Of a DNA stretch of 64,000 bases, positions 25,153 through 34,284 are shown in pieces. The stretch comes from Arthrobacter methylotrophus (GTDB taxonomy: Bacteria; Actinomycetota; Actinomycetes; Actinomycetales; Micrococcaceae): assembly GCF_039539965.1 (NCBI RefSeq), contig NZ_BAABED010000001.1, forward strand, positions 1,054,001 through 1,118,000, given 5' to 3'. The translations under genes and the position numbers were made by a program. Position 1 is the stretch's first letter, and each line of letters opens with the position of its first letter. The notes beneath the pieces are model-generated. The model did no database searches. It was not told the DNA's origin and saw only the letters and a program-made list of their open reading frames with translations.

Positions 25153-26331
25153 ATGACTCCCGGACGCCCCATTCCGCCGCCCCTTGGCAAGCCGCTCCTC
25201 CCGATTGACGAAGCAGCCGATACCGTCCCCTCGCCAGCACCTGCGGGCGGCGTCCCGACCCTCGTGGCCGCATACGGCGCCACGTCCGCGGTCAGCGGCC
25301 TTGTCCCGCTGACCGTTGCCCGCCGCGTTCCCAAGGAAGACGACGTCGAGATCGAGATCGATTTTTGTGGACTGTGCCACTCCGATGTCCACGCGACACG
25401 CGGCGAATGGGGGGCCCAGAGCTATCCGTTGGTCCCCGGCCACGAAATCGTGGGCCACGTGCGCAGCGTGGGTTCCGCCGTCGACGACTTCGCCGCTGGT
25501 GACCTGGTGGGCGTCGGCTGCATGGTGGATTCGTGCCGTGAGTGCGAAAGCTGCCTCGATGGCCTGGAGCAGTATTGCGAACGCGGAAACGTGGGTACCT
25601 ACGGTGTCAAGGATCCCCGGAACGGTGACTCCATTACGCAGGGCGGGTACTCCACCTCGGTGGTGGTTGACCGCCGCTTCGTGCTGCGCGTGCCCGAAGG
25701 CCTTGACCCGGCCGCAGTGGCGCCATTGCTCTGCGCGGGTATCACCACCTACTCGCCGCTGCGCTACTTCGATGTCGAGGAAGGGGACGTGGTGGGCGTC
25801 GTCGGACTCGGGGGACTGGGCCACATGGCCGTCAAGATTGCGAAGGCGATGGGCGCGCACGTGGTGGTCTTCACGACGACGAATGCCAAGATCGAGGCAG
25901 CGAGGGAACTCGGCGCGGATGAGGTGATCCTCTCGAAGGACCCCGAAGCCATGGAGAACGCCAACCGCACCATCGACGTCATCATCGATACCGTTGCGGC
26001 GCCCCACGACTTGAATCCGTATTTTCGCACCTTGCGCCTTGACGGCGCACTCTTCCAGTTGGGGCTGCCTTCCGCGGCGATGCCCCCCGTCAGCCCCGGC
26101 GCGCTGATCCGGCGCCGGCTCGCCTACGCGGGATCATTGATCGGCGGCATTGCCGAGACCCAGGAGATGCTGGATTTTTGTGCCGAGCATGGCGTGGTCA
26201 GCGACATCGAAATGGTCACCGCCCGGCAACTCGACGAGGCCTACGACCGCATGGTTGCGGGCGACGTGAAATACCGGTTCGTCCTCGATACCAAGACCCT
26301 TCAGACCCCTTCGGAAAAGGCGGACGTATGA
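25153..26331 (+). CDS. zinc-dependent NAD(P) alcohol dehydrogenase
   Basis: Medium-chain dehydrogenase of 392 aa. Catalytic zinc ligands are Cys72 in CGLCHSD and His97 in GHE; the structural zinc cluster is four Cys between about residues 127 and 148 (CRECESCLDGLEQYC). The cofactor loop is GLGGLGHMAVKIA. It resembles the cinnamyl-alcohol/YahK-type aldehyde reductases, usually NADPH-dependent, but the true substrate is unknown. The first 35 residues are a Pro-rich extension absent from most homologues. Its stop overlaps the HIT gene start (ATGA). Confidence 0.92.
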   Translation: MTPGRPIPPPLGKPLLPIDEAADTVPSPAPAGGVPTLVAAYGATSAVSGLVPLTVARRVPKEDDVEIEIDFCGLCHSDVHATRGEWGAQSYPLVPGHEIVGHVRSVGSAVDDFAAGDLVGVGCMVDSCRECESCLDGLEQYCERGNVGTYGVKDPRNGDSITQGGYSTSVVVDRRFVLRVPEGLDPAAVAPLLCAGITTYSPLRYFDVEEGDVVGVVGLGGLGHMAVKIAKAMGAHVVVFTTTNAKIEAARELGADEVILSKDPEAMENANRTIDVIIDTVAAPHDLNPYFRTLRLDGALFQLGLPSAAMPPVSPGALIRRRLAYAGSLIGGIAETQEMLDFCAEHGVVSDIEMVTARQLDEAYDRMVAGDVKYRFVLDTKTLQTPSEKADV

Positions 26332-26756
26332 GCACCCTGTTTACCAAGATCATCAACGGCGAGATCCCTGGACGTTTTGTCTGGAAGGATGACGACGTGG
26401 TGGCGTTCCTGACCATCGCTCCGCTCACCCAAGGACACGCCTTGGTGGTACCCCGCCAGGAGGTGGACCGTTGGACCGACGTCGCCCCCGAGCTTCTCAA
26501 CAAAGTCATGGCCGTTGCGCAGACAATCGGCCGAGCCCAAGTGAAGGCGTTCGGTGCACCGAGGGCAGGCCTTTCCGTGGTGGGCTTCGAAGTGGAGCAC
26601 TTCCACGTGCACGTGTTCCCGGCTACGTCCCTGGCCGATTTCGACTTCGGAACCGTTGACCACCACCCGGACCCCGCAATCATGGATGCCAGCGGTGTGG
26701 AGCTCCGTGCCGCGCTCCGCGGCGCTGGGCACGGGGAGTTCGTTCCAGCGGACTGA
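26328..26756 (+). CDS. HIT-family nucleotide hydrolase
   Basis: Small cytosolic protein of 142 aa, histidine-triad superfamily. The active-site triad is His91, His93 and His95 (HFHVHVF). Family members hydrolyse AMP-linked substrates such as adenosine phosphoramidates. Translation is coupled to the upstream dehydrogenase through an ATGA overlap. The terminal-inverted-repeat element begins five bases after its stop codon. Confidence 0.93.
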   Translation: MSTLFTKIINGEIPGRFVWKDDDVVAFLTIAPLTQGHALVVPRQEVDRWTDVAPELLNKVMAVAQTIGRAQVKAFGAPRAGLSVVGFEVEHFHVHVFPATSLADFDFGTVDHHPDPAIMDASGVELRAALRGAGHGEFVPAD

Positions 26757-26760
26757 GCCA

Positions 26761-26921
26761 CGACGCTCGCTCACCTTTTTCGCCCTTTCCCCAAACGCTC
26801 GCTCAGCTGTGGTGGAAAACCCCGAAACCCTCTTGCACATCTTGTGCAGGAGGGTTTCGCTCGCGACCCTCATAAGTGCAGGAAGGTTGAAGGAATGACC
26901 GAGATAGGTGAGCGAGCGTCG
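26761..26921. repeat. 161-bp intergenic element with 16-bp perfect terminal inverted repeats
   Basis: Bounded by CGACGCTCGCTCACCT (26761-26776) and its exact reverse complement (26906-26921). Inside are another direct copy of ACGCTCGCTCA (26795) and an imperfect hairpin CCCTCTTGCACA / TTGTGCAGGAGGG (26828-26854). No open frame of note. It looks like a small non-coding mobile or REP/MITE-like element. Target-site duplications are not evident. Confidence 0.75.
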
Positions 26922-27089
26922 GTGCCCGCAGGCACATCCCGGGGGTGGCGGAGTGAGGTGGGCGGTCGACGTCGACACCTCACCAACGGTCCAAACGCTC
27001 GCTCACCTTTTTCGCCCTTTCCCCAAACGCTCGCTCAGCTGTGGTGGAAAACCCCGAAACCCTCTTGCACATATCTTGTGCAGGAGGGT
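26763..27089. repeat. pair of about 94-bp near-identical direct repeats
   Basis: 26763-26855 and 26995-27089 are the same sequence except that the second has two extra bases (CACATATCTTG against CACATCTTG). The first copy forms the left part of the terminal-inverted-repeat element; the second stands alone just before the hrpA stop. The shared 11-mer ACGCTCGCTCA occurs four times in direct and once in inverted orientation across the region. Confidence 0.85.
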
Positions 27090-27111
27090 GCGTCGTGAAC
27101 GCTGGTACCGG

Positions 27112-30100
27112 CTAGGCCGGCGCCAGCGCCTGGTTGAGCACCGTCCGGATGCGCTTTTCCGAGACCGAGTACGCTGTGCCGAGCTCGACCGCGAAGAGGC
27201 TCACCCGGAGTTCCTCGATCATCCAGCGCACCCGTGTTAACTCGGCGCCTGCCCGGCGGCCAGGCAGCAGCGCGGAGACCGCGTCGTCGTAGTCGTCTTC
27301 CAAAGCCTGCACAACGGACATGTTCAACCCATCCCGCTGGACGTTGTTCGGGAGCTTTTCGAGGCGCTTCTCGATTCCGGTCAGATACCGAGGCAATTGA
27401 CTCAGTTGTGCGTAGCCCGTTTGTGCCACAAAACCCGGGAACACGAGTTGCCTCAACTGGCTCTTCATGTCATTGAGGGCACTGACCAAGGCGAGGCTCG
27501 TGCTTCCCTTGAGTTGCTTCTCGATCCGCCGGGCGCTCCCCAAAACGCGTTCGACGACGGCCGTCACCGTGAAGACGGTGTCGATCAGTTCCGCACGGAC
27601 CACCTCGTACAGCGCATCGAACGCTTCCTTGTCCCAAGGAAGGTCGGCCGGGGTCAGCTTGTCGACTGCCGCCAGGACGCAGTCCGTAATCAAGGCGCTC
27701 ACAGAGCCATGAGGGTTCTGGCTGAAGGTTAACTTCTCCGTATTGTTCAAGTGCTCCAGGACGTAGCGGTCCGGGGCGGGAACCCGGAGCGCCAGCAGCC
27801 GGATGACGCCGCCGCGCATGGCTGACTCTTGCTCCGCACGGGTCTGGAAAACCTGCAAGGCAACCGATTTTCCCTCGTCGACGAGAGCGGGGAAACCCGT
27901 GACATCGTGCTCCTTCACGGTGCGGGTCACTTGGCGTTCAAGAGCGCCGAAGGTCCACGCCGTGAGGCCGGACTGCTCGGACAGGAAACCGGCGGACTGC
28001 GGGGTCGTCCCGCCGCGGCCGTTTCCGCCGGGGGATCCGGCACCTGGGGCGCCCTTCGGACCCTTGGCGCGTGCCGTCGTCGCGGGTGTGGCGCCGAGGG
28101 ATTCGGCAATCGCCCGGCGGGTAGCCGGCGCGAGTTGTTCCTGGAGTGCGGCGAGGTCCTTGCCTTCGTCCAGTACCTTGCCGCGGCTGTCCACTACCTT
28201 GAAGCTGACGCGCAGGTGCGCCGGAACGGCGTCCCAATTCCACGATCCTGGGGGAATGATGTGTCCGCGGATGCGGCGCAGCACCAGCTCGAGCGAGGTC
28301 TCAAGATCGTCCGAGGCAGGATCGAAGTCGGCTTCCAGGGCAGCGGCCGCTTGCCGGGCCACATCCGGGGCCGGTACGAAGTTCTTGCGGATGTGTTTGG
28401 GCAGCGACTTGATCAGCGCCGTGACGAGTTCCACCCGCTGGCCGGGGATCTGCCATCGGAAGGGAGCATCGTCGAGCTGGTTGAGGAACAGCACGGGAAC
28501 CTCGGCTGTGACACCGTCCGAGGGATTGGGTGGCGAGCCGGGGGCCACGGGATGGAATTCGTAGCTCAGGGGCAGCTCAAAGCCCTTGTGCAGCCAGGTT
28601 TTAGGATAGGCAGAATCATCCAAGGCCTCGGCGTCCTCGCTGATGAGCAGCGATTGGTCGAAGTCCAACAAGGTGGGGTTCTGCTGGCGGGTTTCCTTCC
28701 ACCATTTGTCGAAGTGGCGTTCGGAGACCACATCCTCGCCGATTTTGGCGTCGTAGAACTCGAAGAGGGTGTGGTCATCCACCAGGATGTCGCGGCGGCG
28801 CATGCGAGTCTCGAGTTCCTCGATCTCATGCAGCAGGGCGCGGTTGCGGTGGAAGAATTTGTGGTGGGTCTTCCAGTCGCCCTCAACGAGCGCATGCCTG
28901 ATGAAGAGTTCGCGGGAGAGCTCGGGGTCGATTCTGCCGTAGTTGATGCGGCGGTTCGGGATGATGGGCACCCCGTAGAGCATGACCTTTTCGTGCGCCA
29001 TGACCGAGCCCGTCCGGGCGGACCAATGAGGTTCGCTATAGGAGCGCTTCACTAAGTCCGGTGCTACTTGTTCGGCCCACAAGGGATCGAACTTCGCCGC
29101 GACCCGGGCCCACAGCCGGCTTGTTTCCACCAATTCCGCGGCCATGACAAAGGCCGGCGACTTCTTGAACAATGCCGAGCCCGGGAAGATGGCGAAACGG
29201 CTGCCGCGTGCTCCGGCGTATTCGCGCTTGCGTTCATCCAGCATGCCGATGTGGCTCAGCAGTCCCGAGAGCAGGCTGATGTGGATTCCCTCGTTGTTGC
29301 CGACAGGGTCGGCTTCGCGCTTGTTGTCGATAGTGATGCCCAGCGGCTTGGCGAGCTGGCGCAATTGCTGGAAGAGGTCCTGCCATTCGCGGACGCGCAG
29401 GTAGTTGATGAACTCGTTCCTGCACAGCCGGCGGAATTGCGTGGAGGAGAGTTCTTGCTGCTTTTCCTGGATGTAGTTCCACAGGTTCAGGAATCCGGTG
29501 AAGTCCGAGTTCTCGTCCCGGAAACGTGCGTGCTTCTCCGCCGCAAGCTGCTGCTTGCCGGAGCCGTCCCCCTGGGGGCGCTCTCTCGGATCCTGGATAG
29601 TCAAAGCCGCCGCGAGGATCATGACTTCCTTGACGCAGCCGCGCTTTCCGGCCTCCACGATCATCCTGCCAAGCCGCGGGTCCACCGGGAGCTGGGCCAA
29701 CTTCTGCCCGACGGCGGTCAGGCCGCCGCTGGTATGCCCGTTGCCGCCGGCTGGGGGAGCGCCGCCGTTGCCCGTGCGCGCAGCGCTTAAGGCGCCGAGT
29801 TCGCGCAGCAGCGTGACGCCGTCGTTGATGGCACGGGAGTCCGGTGGCTCAACGAACGGAAAGTTCTCGATGTCCTTGGGGCTGCGGGCCACGCCCATGG
29901 CCGTCATCTGCAGGATGACGGCGGCAAGGTTTGTTCTCAGGATCTCCGGATCAGTGAACTGGGGGCGGGACTCGAAGTCCTCCTCGGAATAGAGCCTGAT
30001 GGCGATGCCTTCGGAGACGCGGCCGCAACGGCCCGAGCGTTGGCTCGCCGAAGCCTGGGAAACACGCTCGATCGGCAGGCGTTGCACCTTCGTCCGGTGC

Positions 30101-31098
30101 GAGTAGCGCGAGATGCGGGCTGTACCTGTGTCTATGACGTACTTGATGCCGGGCACAGTCAGGGAGGTCTCCGCGACGTTCGTGGCCAGGATGATCCGCC
30201 GCTTTCCACCCGGGTTGAAGACCCTGTGCTGCTCCTGCAGGCTCAACCGGGCAAACAGCGGCAGCACTTCGGTGCCCGCAAGCCTGCGGTTGGCTTGGAT
30301 CCGGCCGTTCAGGGCTTCCGCAGCGTCGCGGATCTCGCGCTCGCCGGAGAAAAATACGAGAATATCTCCTGGCGCCTCAAGCGCGAGTTCATCGACGGCG
30401 TCGCACACGGCGTCGAGGGGGTCGCGGTCTTCCTCGAGTTCGTCGTCGGACGCGTCCGCATCGTCACCGTCGACCGGGCCCCCGGCCGGCTGGGACAGGG
30501 GACGGTAACGGATTTCCACCGGGTAGGTGCGCCCTGAAACCTCGATGATCGGCGCTGGCTCCTCCTCGCTGCCGAAGTGCTTCGCGAAACGCTGGGGGTC
30601 GATCGTGGCGGAGGTGATGATGACCTTCAGGTCCGGTCTTTGCGGCAGAATCCGTTTGAGATAGCCCAGGATGAAGTCGATGTTAAGGCTGCGTTCGTGT
30701 GCCTCGTCGATGATGATGGTGCTGTACTTGCGCAGCAGCTTGTCCCGCTGGATTTCGGCGAGCAGGATGCCATCGGTCATGAGCTTGATCTTGGTGGCCC
30801 TGCTGACCTCGCCGGTGAAGCGGACCTGGAAGCCCACTTCCTGCCCGAGCTCCACGCCCATCTCGAAGGCGATCCGTTCGGCGACGGTTCGGGCGGCGAG
30901 GCGACGCGGCTGGGTGTGGCCGATCAAGCCCTTGTCCCCGAGGCCGAGTTCCAGGCACATTTTGGGGATCTGGGTGGTCTTCCCGGAACCGGTTTCGCCG
31001 GCGATGATGGTCACCTGGTGTGCGGCGATGGCCGCCATCAGGTCCTCGCGGCGCTCGGAGACCGGCAGCTCTGCGGGGTAGGAAATATGAAGTGTCAT
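27112..31098 (-). CDS. hrpA: ATP-dependent RNA helicase HrpA
   Basis: Very large DEAH-box helicase of 1328 aa. Motif I is GETGSGKT (34-41) and motif II is DEAH within IIIDEAHERSLN; the C-terminal helicase domain includes ATNVAETSLT and QRSGRCGR. HA2/OB domains and the long DUF3418 C-terminal region follow, as in E. coli HrpA. Gly/Ala/Pro-rich inserts occur near residues 450 and 1010. The ATG at 31098 is chosen because the helicase core begins right after it; a frame extending 56 codons further upstream has no conserved content. It is monocistronic, next to the repeat cluster. Confidence 0.95.
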   Translation of the reverse strand: MTLHISYPAELPVSERREDLMAAIAAHQVTIIAGETGSGKTTQIPKMCLELGLGDKGLIGHTQPRRLAARTVAERIAFEMGVELGQEVGFQVRFTGEVSRATKIKLMTDGILLAEIQRDKLLRKYSTIIIDEAHERSLNIDFILGYLKRILPQRPDLKVIITSATIDPQRFAKHFGSEEEPAPIIEVSGRTYPVEIRYRPLSQPAGGPVDGDDADASDDELEEDRDPLDAVCDAVDELALEAPGDILVFFSGEREIRDAAEALNGRIQANRRLAGTEVLPLFARLSLQEQHRVFNPGGKRRIILATNVAETSLTVPGIKYVIDTGTARISRYSHRTKVQRLPIERVSQASASQRSGRCGRVSEGIAIRLYSEEDFESRPQFTDPEILRTNLAAVILQMTAMGVARSPKDIENFPFVEPPDSRAINDGVTLLRELGALSAARTGNGGAPPAGGNGHTSGGLTAVGQKLAQLPVDPRLGRMIVEAGKRGCVKEVMILAAALTIQDPRERPQGDGSGKQQLAAEKHARFRDENSDFTGFLNLWNYIQEKQQELSSTQFRRLCRNEFINYLRVREWQDLFQQLRQLAKPLGITIDNKREADPVGNNEGIHISLLSGLLSHIGMLDERKREYAGARGSRFAIFPGSALFKKSPAFVMAAELVETSRLWARVAAKFDPLWAEQVAPDLVKRSYSEPHWSARTGSVMAHEKVMLYGVPIIPNRRINYGRIDPELSRELFIRHALVEGDWKTHHKFFHRNRALLHEIEELETRMRRRDILVDDHTLFEFYDAKIGEDVVSERHFDKWWKETRQQNPTLLDFDQSLLISEDAEALDDSAYPKTWLHKGFELPLSYEFHPVAPGSPPNPSDGVTAEVPVLFLNQLDDAPFRWQIPGQRVELVTALIKSLPKHIRKNFVPAPDVARQAAAALEADFDPASDDLETSLELVLRRIRGHIIPPGSWNWDAVPAHLRVSFKVVDSRGKVLDEGKDLAALQEQLAPATRRAIAESLGATPATTARAKGPKGAPGAGSPGGNGRGGTTPQSAGFLSEQSGLTAWTFGALERQVTRTVKEHDVTGFPALVDEGKSVALQVFQTRAEQESAMRGGVIRLLALRVPAPDRYVLEHLNNTEKLTFSQNPHGSVSALITDCVLAAVDKLTPADLPWDKEAFDALYEVVRAELIDTVFTVTAVVERVLGSARRIEKQLKGSTSLALVSALNDMKSQLRQLVFPGFVAQTGYAQLSQLPRYLTGIEKRLEKLPNNVQRDGLNMSVVQALEDDYDDAVSALLPGRRAGAELTRVRWMIEELRVSLFAVELGTAYSVSEKRIRTVLNQALAPA

Positions 31099-31650
31099 GG
31101 CTGCTGACAGTCTACTGTGGCGGCGCGTCGCCTCGCAGTTTATGGCTCCCGGCGGCTTTTCCCAGCCGGCACGGAGCAGGGTGGCATTCCCGCCGTTGTT
31201 GCTCAAGCTGGCGAACTGAGGGCCGACGACGGCGGCCACCTCGCCAAGGGGGGCATGGAGGCGCACGACGACGTCGGACCCTGTCCACCAGCCGGCACGG
31301 CTCGACTATGCGGCAGCCGGCGTCCCCGCCGGTCTTGACGTAGTCAAAACTGGGTTGCCGCTTGTCCGCGATCGCGGCAGAGACCGCCGAGAGCTGCTGG
31401 GGGGCCTGCCGTCACGGAGTCCGGTCCTAGCGCGACGGCGAGGGAGTTGGGCTCCGGCGCCCAGTTGGTATCCACCGGCTATGCCGGGCAAGGCACGGGA
31501 TATCCGCAGGTTGCGGAGTTTATCGATGCCGGACCTGCAGTAAGGACAGCAACTGCAGCAGCCTGGCGGACGTTTGGATCATGGGATCGAATCTAGCCCA
31601 CGACACGGACAAAAGTTGTCCCTGTCGAGGGGCTAGTCGGGTCCGGGTGC
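31099..31650. other. 552-bp non-coding stretch with a possible gene remnant
   Basis: No complete gene. On the plus strand, one frame from about 31411 to 31592 has coding-like composition, including GAQLVSTGYAGQGTGYPQ followed by AEFIDAG. An adjacent frame upstream reads LSAIAAETAES, as if one gene had been split by a frameshift. I cannot identify the parent family. The rest holds the presumed hrpA promoter. Confidence 0.35.
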
Positions 31651-31818
31651 CTAGAAAGCCCGCAGCGTCCAGCAGGAGTTGTTTGGCAGTTCCCGTGCGG
31701 TCCAAGGCTCGGAACGGTCTTGGTAAGAGTGGCCGCGCCCGTTCCGAACGACTGCTGAGACGGAAGCGGCGATGGTGGCGATGAGGATGATGAAGGCTAA
31801 GACTCCGATGAATTCCAT
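31651..31818 (-). CDS. small single-helix membrane protein, 55 aa
   Basis: Short gene reading MEFIGVLAFIILIATIAASV then a basic hydrophilic tail (SAVVRNGRGHSYQ onward). The first 25 residues form one transmembrane helix, with the C-terminus probably cytoplasmic. No family is recognised. It is divergent from the GlxA-type regulator with an 81-bp gap, so it may share control with that gene. Coding potential rests on the clear helix-plus-tail design; no strong ribosome site is visible. Confidence 0.5.
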   Translation of the reverse strand: MEFIGVLAFIILIATIAASVSAVVRNGRGHSYQDRSEPWTARELPNNSCWTLRAF

Positions 31819-31899
31819 GACTCCATCGTGTTCCCGAGACGGATCACAAAACAGTGGCAGTAATGAACCATTTAGACAATTTTCTGCCACACTGGAACT

Positions 31900-32868
31900 A
31901 TGTTGAAAACGGTAGCAATCATTGTTGTTCCTAACTTTTCGATCTTCGAGTTCGGTACCGCTTGCGAGGTCTTCGGCATTGATCGCTCGGACCGGGGGAG
32001 TGGCGTTCCTGGCTTTGATTTCAGGGTGTGCACGCCGGTCCCCGGCGACGTGAAGATGAAATCCGGCTTGTCGATGCATGTCGGAGTTGGGCTGGAGGCC
32101 GCGGACGATGCCGACCTTGTCATCATGGCTCCGTACGGCAGGGACGAGGATGTACCGGATTCAGCGCTGGAGGCGCTGAGGGCGGCGCATGCGCGCGGGG
32201 CGTGGGTCATGTCCATTTGTTCCGGGGCTTTCGCACTTGCCCGGGCGGGTCTGTTGGATGGGCGCCGATGCACGACGCACTGGCACTATTCACAGGATCT
32301 GGCGGGCAGGTACCCGGAGGTCCACGTGGATGAAAACGTGCTCTATGTCCAAGACGGCACGATCATCACGAGCGCGGGCACCGCAGCCGGCATCGACGCT
32401 TGCCTGCATCTGGTCCGTGTGGAGCTGGGAGCGAACGTGGCAGCAGCGATTGCCCGCGACATGGTGGTTCCGCCGCACCGGGACGGCGGTCAGGCCCAGT
32501 TCATCGACCGGCCGATGCCCGCGTGCGGCTCCGCGCCGATAGAGGGGCTGTTGCGCTGGATGGTGGAGAACCTTGAACGGGACCACAGCGTCAACGAACT
32601 TGCGGCCAGGCTACACATGTCGGCCCGGACTTTCGCGCGCCGCTTCCGGGCTGAAACGGGCGCAACACCCGCTGCCTGGCTCAACTCGCAGCGGGTGCTC
32701 AGGGCGCAGGAACTCCTGGAAACCACAGAGCTGAACATTGACGAGGTTGCACGCGAAGCAGGTTTCGGGCATTCAGTGCTGCTGCGGCACCACTTCGCCA
32801 AGGTCTTGGACACGAGCCCACAGTCGTACAGGAGGGCTTTCCGCGGTCAGCTGGCCGAAGCCAGCTAG
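31900..32868 (+). CDS. GlxA-family AraC-type transcriptional regulator
   Basis: Regulator of 322 aa with an N-terminal DJ-1/PfpI class I amidotransferase-like domain (about residues 1-190) and a C-terminal AraC double helix-turn-helix (about 220-318). The nucleophile-elbow cysteine is kept (Cys107 in SICSGAFALA), and the pattern C-S-G-A-F...G-L-L-D-G-R...T-T-H-W is the standard one for this group. Targets are unknown; relatives often control amine, arginine or detoxification genes. It is followed by the emfourin gene on the opposite strand. Confidence 0.92.
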   Translation: MLKTVAIIVVPNFSIFEFGTACEVFGIDRSDRGSGVPGFDFRVCTPVPGDVKMKSGLSMHVGVGLEAADDADLVIMAPYGRDEDVPDSALEALRAAHARGAWVMSICSGAFALARAGLLDGRRCTTHWHYSQDLAGRYPEVHVDENVLYVQDGTIITSAGTAAGIDACLHLVRVELGANVAAAIARDMVVPPHRDGGQAQFIDRPMPACGSAPIEGLLRWMVENLERDHSVNELAARLHMSARTFARRFRAETGATPAAWLNSQRVLRAQELLETTELNIDEVAREAGFGHSVLLRHHFAKVLDTSPQSYRRAFRGQLAEAS

Positions 32869-32896
32869 GCGCGCCACGAGCTCGGTGAAAACGCCG

Positions 32897-33208
32897 TTAG
32901 CGGCGAAGGGTCTCCCGGCCCTCGACCTTGGCATGCTCTACGAGGGTGTGCCACGGCCCGGTGACGGCGGCCTCCGGCAGCATGGCCCGGTGCTGGCCTG
33001 CACGAATCGAATACACGAAGCGATCGGCTTCCCCGCCCGTCTGCGTGGCTGACTGACGGCTTGCCTGCCTGCGGGACGATACCTGGTCCCACGGGCACGC
33101 CTCGACGATCGGCATCCAGCGCTGCCTGTCTTCGGAGCTGGCGGCATCCACGGTCCAGACGCGTGTGATCGCGGCGACGCCGCCGCTGCGCTGGACGGTG
33201 ATCTTCAT
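32897..33208 (-). CDS. emfourin-like inhibitor of the neighbouring M4 protease
   Basis: Protein of 103 aa starting MKITVQRSGGVAAITRVWTV, with the central RW-PIVEACPWD motif and no signal peptide. It matches emfourin, the slow-tight-binding inhibitor encoded next to protealysin in Serratia and related operons. Its start lies 32 bases after the M4 protease stop, on the same strand, so the two are almost certainly one operon. An in-frame ATG 20 codons earlier overlaps the protease gene and is less likely. The inhibitor role is inferred from family and context. Confidence 0.82.
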   Translation of the reverse strand: MKITVQRSGGVAAITRVWTVDAASSEDRQRWMPIVEACPWDQVSSRRQASRQSATQTGGEADRFVYSIRAGQHRAMLPEAAVTGPWHTLVEHAKVEGRETLRR

Positions 33209-33240
33209 GTTCGCGGCTTCCACTGCTCCGGAGGGTGTAG

Positions 33241-34284
33241 CTAGAGCTTTACCTTCACAGTTTCCCACGCCTTCCGGACGGCGTCATGCTCGGGTGAATC
33301 CGCGCCGAACAGCTCCGTCGCCGACGCCAATGTGGCCTTTGCGAAGCGCCCGAAGGTACAGGTGGCGGGTAGGGAGCCGTTTGTCAGCGTGTTGTACCAG
33401 ATGTGTCCCGGCGCCTCCCATGCATTGCCTCCCAGCGCCAAAGCAACGAGGGCGAAAGCCCGGTTGGGGATGCCCGAGTTGATGTGGACGCCGCCGTTGT
33501 CCGCCGTGGTGCGGACGTACTTGTCCATGGAGTCCGGTTGCGGATCCTTGCCGAGCACGTCATCGTCATACGCGCTCCCCGGGGCTTTCATTGACCTGAG
33601 GGCGGCGCCCTGAACGGCGTCGGTGAACAAGCCCTCGCCGATCAGCCAGCTGGCCTCGGCGGCAGATTGCTTCTTTGCATGTTGCTCGACAAGTACGCCG
33701 AAGACGTCGGACATGGACTCGTTGAGTGCGCCCGCCTGGTTCCGGTAGGCGAGGGCTGCGGTGTACTGGGTGACACCGTGTGCCAGTTCGTGCCCGACGA
33801 CGCTGAGTGATTTCGTGAACCTGTGGAAGATCTGGCCGTCGCCGTCTCCAAAGACCATTTGGCTGCCATTCCAGAACGCGTTGTCGTAGAGCTCGCCGTA
33901 GTGCACGGTGGCATCGAGCTTCAAGCCGGCGCCGTTGATCGAGTTGCGGCTGAATGCTTCTGCGTAGAGCGCGTGGGTCTCTCCCAGGGCGTCGTACGCT
34001 TCATCCACGGCTGCGTCGCCCGTGGCCGGGCGGTTCTCCCTCCGGACGGGTTTGCCGGGCAGGACCTCGGTGGAACCGGTGTCGTAAATGGTCCGCTTGG
34101 GCGGTCCCGGCTTGGCCTGGCGCGCTGTTGGCGCGGGAACGGGAACCGGCAGCGCACGGACCGCCTGGAGGGACTTGATGTGCAGCAGGGATTCCTTGGC
34201 CGCACGTGCGATGACCCGCAGGCGGGGCTCTTTGTGGGCCGCCAGCCTGCGCAGCATGTAGGGCGGAACGATGGAACAGATCAT
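33241..34284 (-). CDS. protealysin-like M4 metallopeptidase
   Basis: Thermolysin-family zinc protease of 347 aa without a signal peptide, so probably cytosolic or exported by an unusual route. It opens MICSIVPPYMLRRL, the short protealysin-type propeptide signature (PPxxL motif). Zinc ligands are in HELAH (165-169) with Glu189 in NESMSD as third ligand; GGVHINSG carries the catalytic His. It is far shorter than secreted thermolysins because the long FTP propeptide is absent. The ATG at 34284 places the propeptide motif exactly at the N-terminus; an upstream in-frame start is rejected. It is cotranscribed with the emfourin gene. Confidence 0.93.
   Translation of the reverse strand: MICSIVPPYMLRRLAAHKEPRLRVIARAAKESLLHIKSLQAVRALPVPVPAPTARQAKPGPPKRTIYDTGSTEVLPGKPVRRENRPATGDAAVDEAYDALGETHALYAEAFSRNSINGAGLKLDATVHYGELYDNAFWNGSQMVFGDGDGQIFHRFTKSLSVVGHELAHGVTQYTAALAYRNQAGALNESMSDVFGVLVEQHAKKQSAAEASWLIGEGLFTDAVQGAALRSMKAPGSAYDDDVLGKDPQPDSMDKYVRTTADNGGVHINSGIPNRAFALVALALGGNAWEAPGHIWYNTLTNGSLPATCTFGRFAKATLASATELFGADSPEHDAVRKAWETVKVKL

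Noticed and set aside
26844..27098. Short open frames inside the repeat cluster
   Set aside because: They arise from the repeat sequence itself, have no ribosome site and do not resemble proteins.
31099..31266. 56-codon upstream extension of HrpA
   Set aside because: The helicase core starts right after the ATG at 31098, and the extension has no conserved content.
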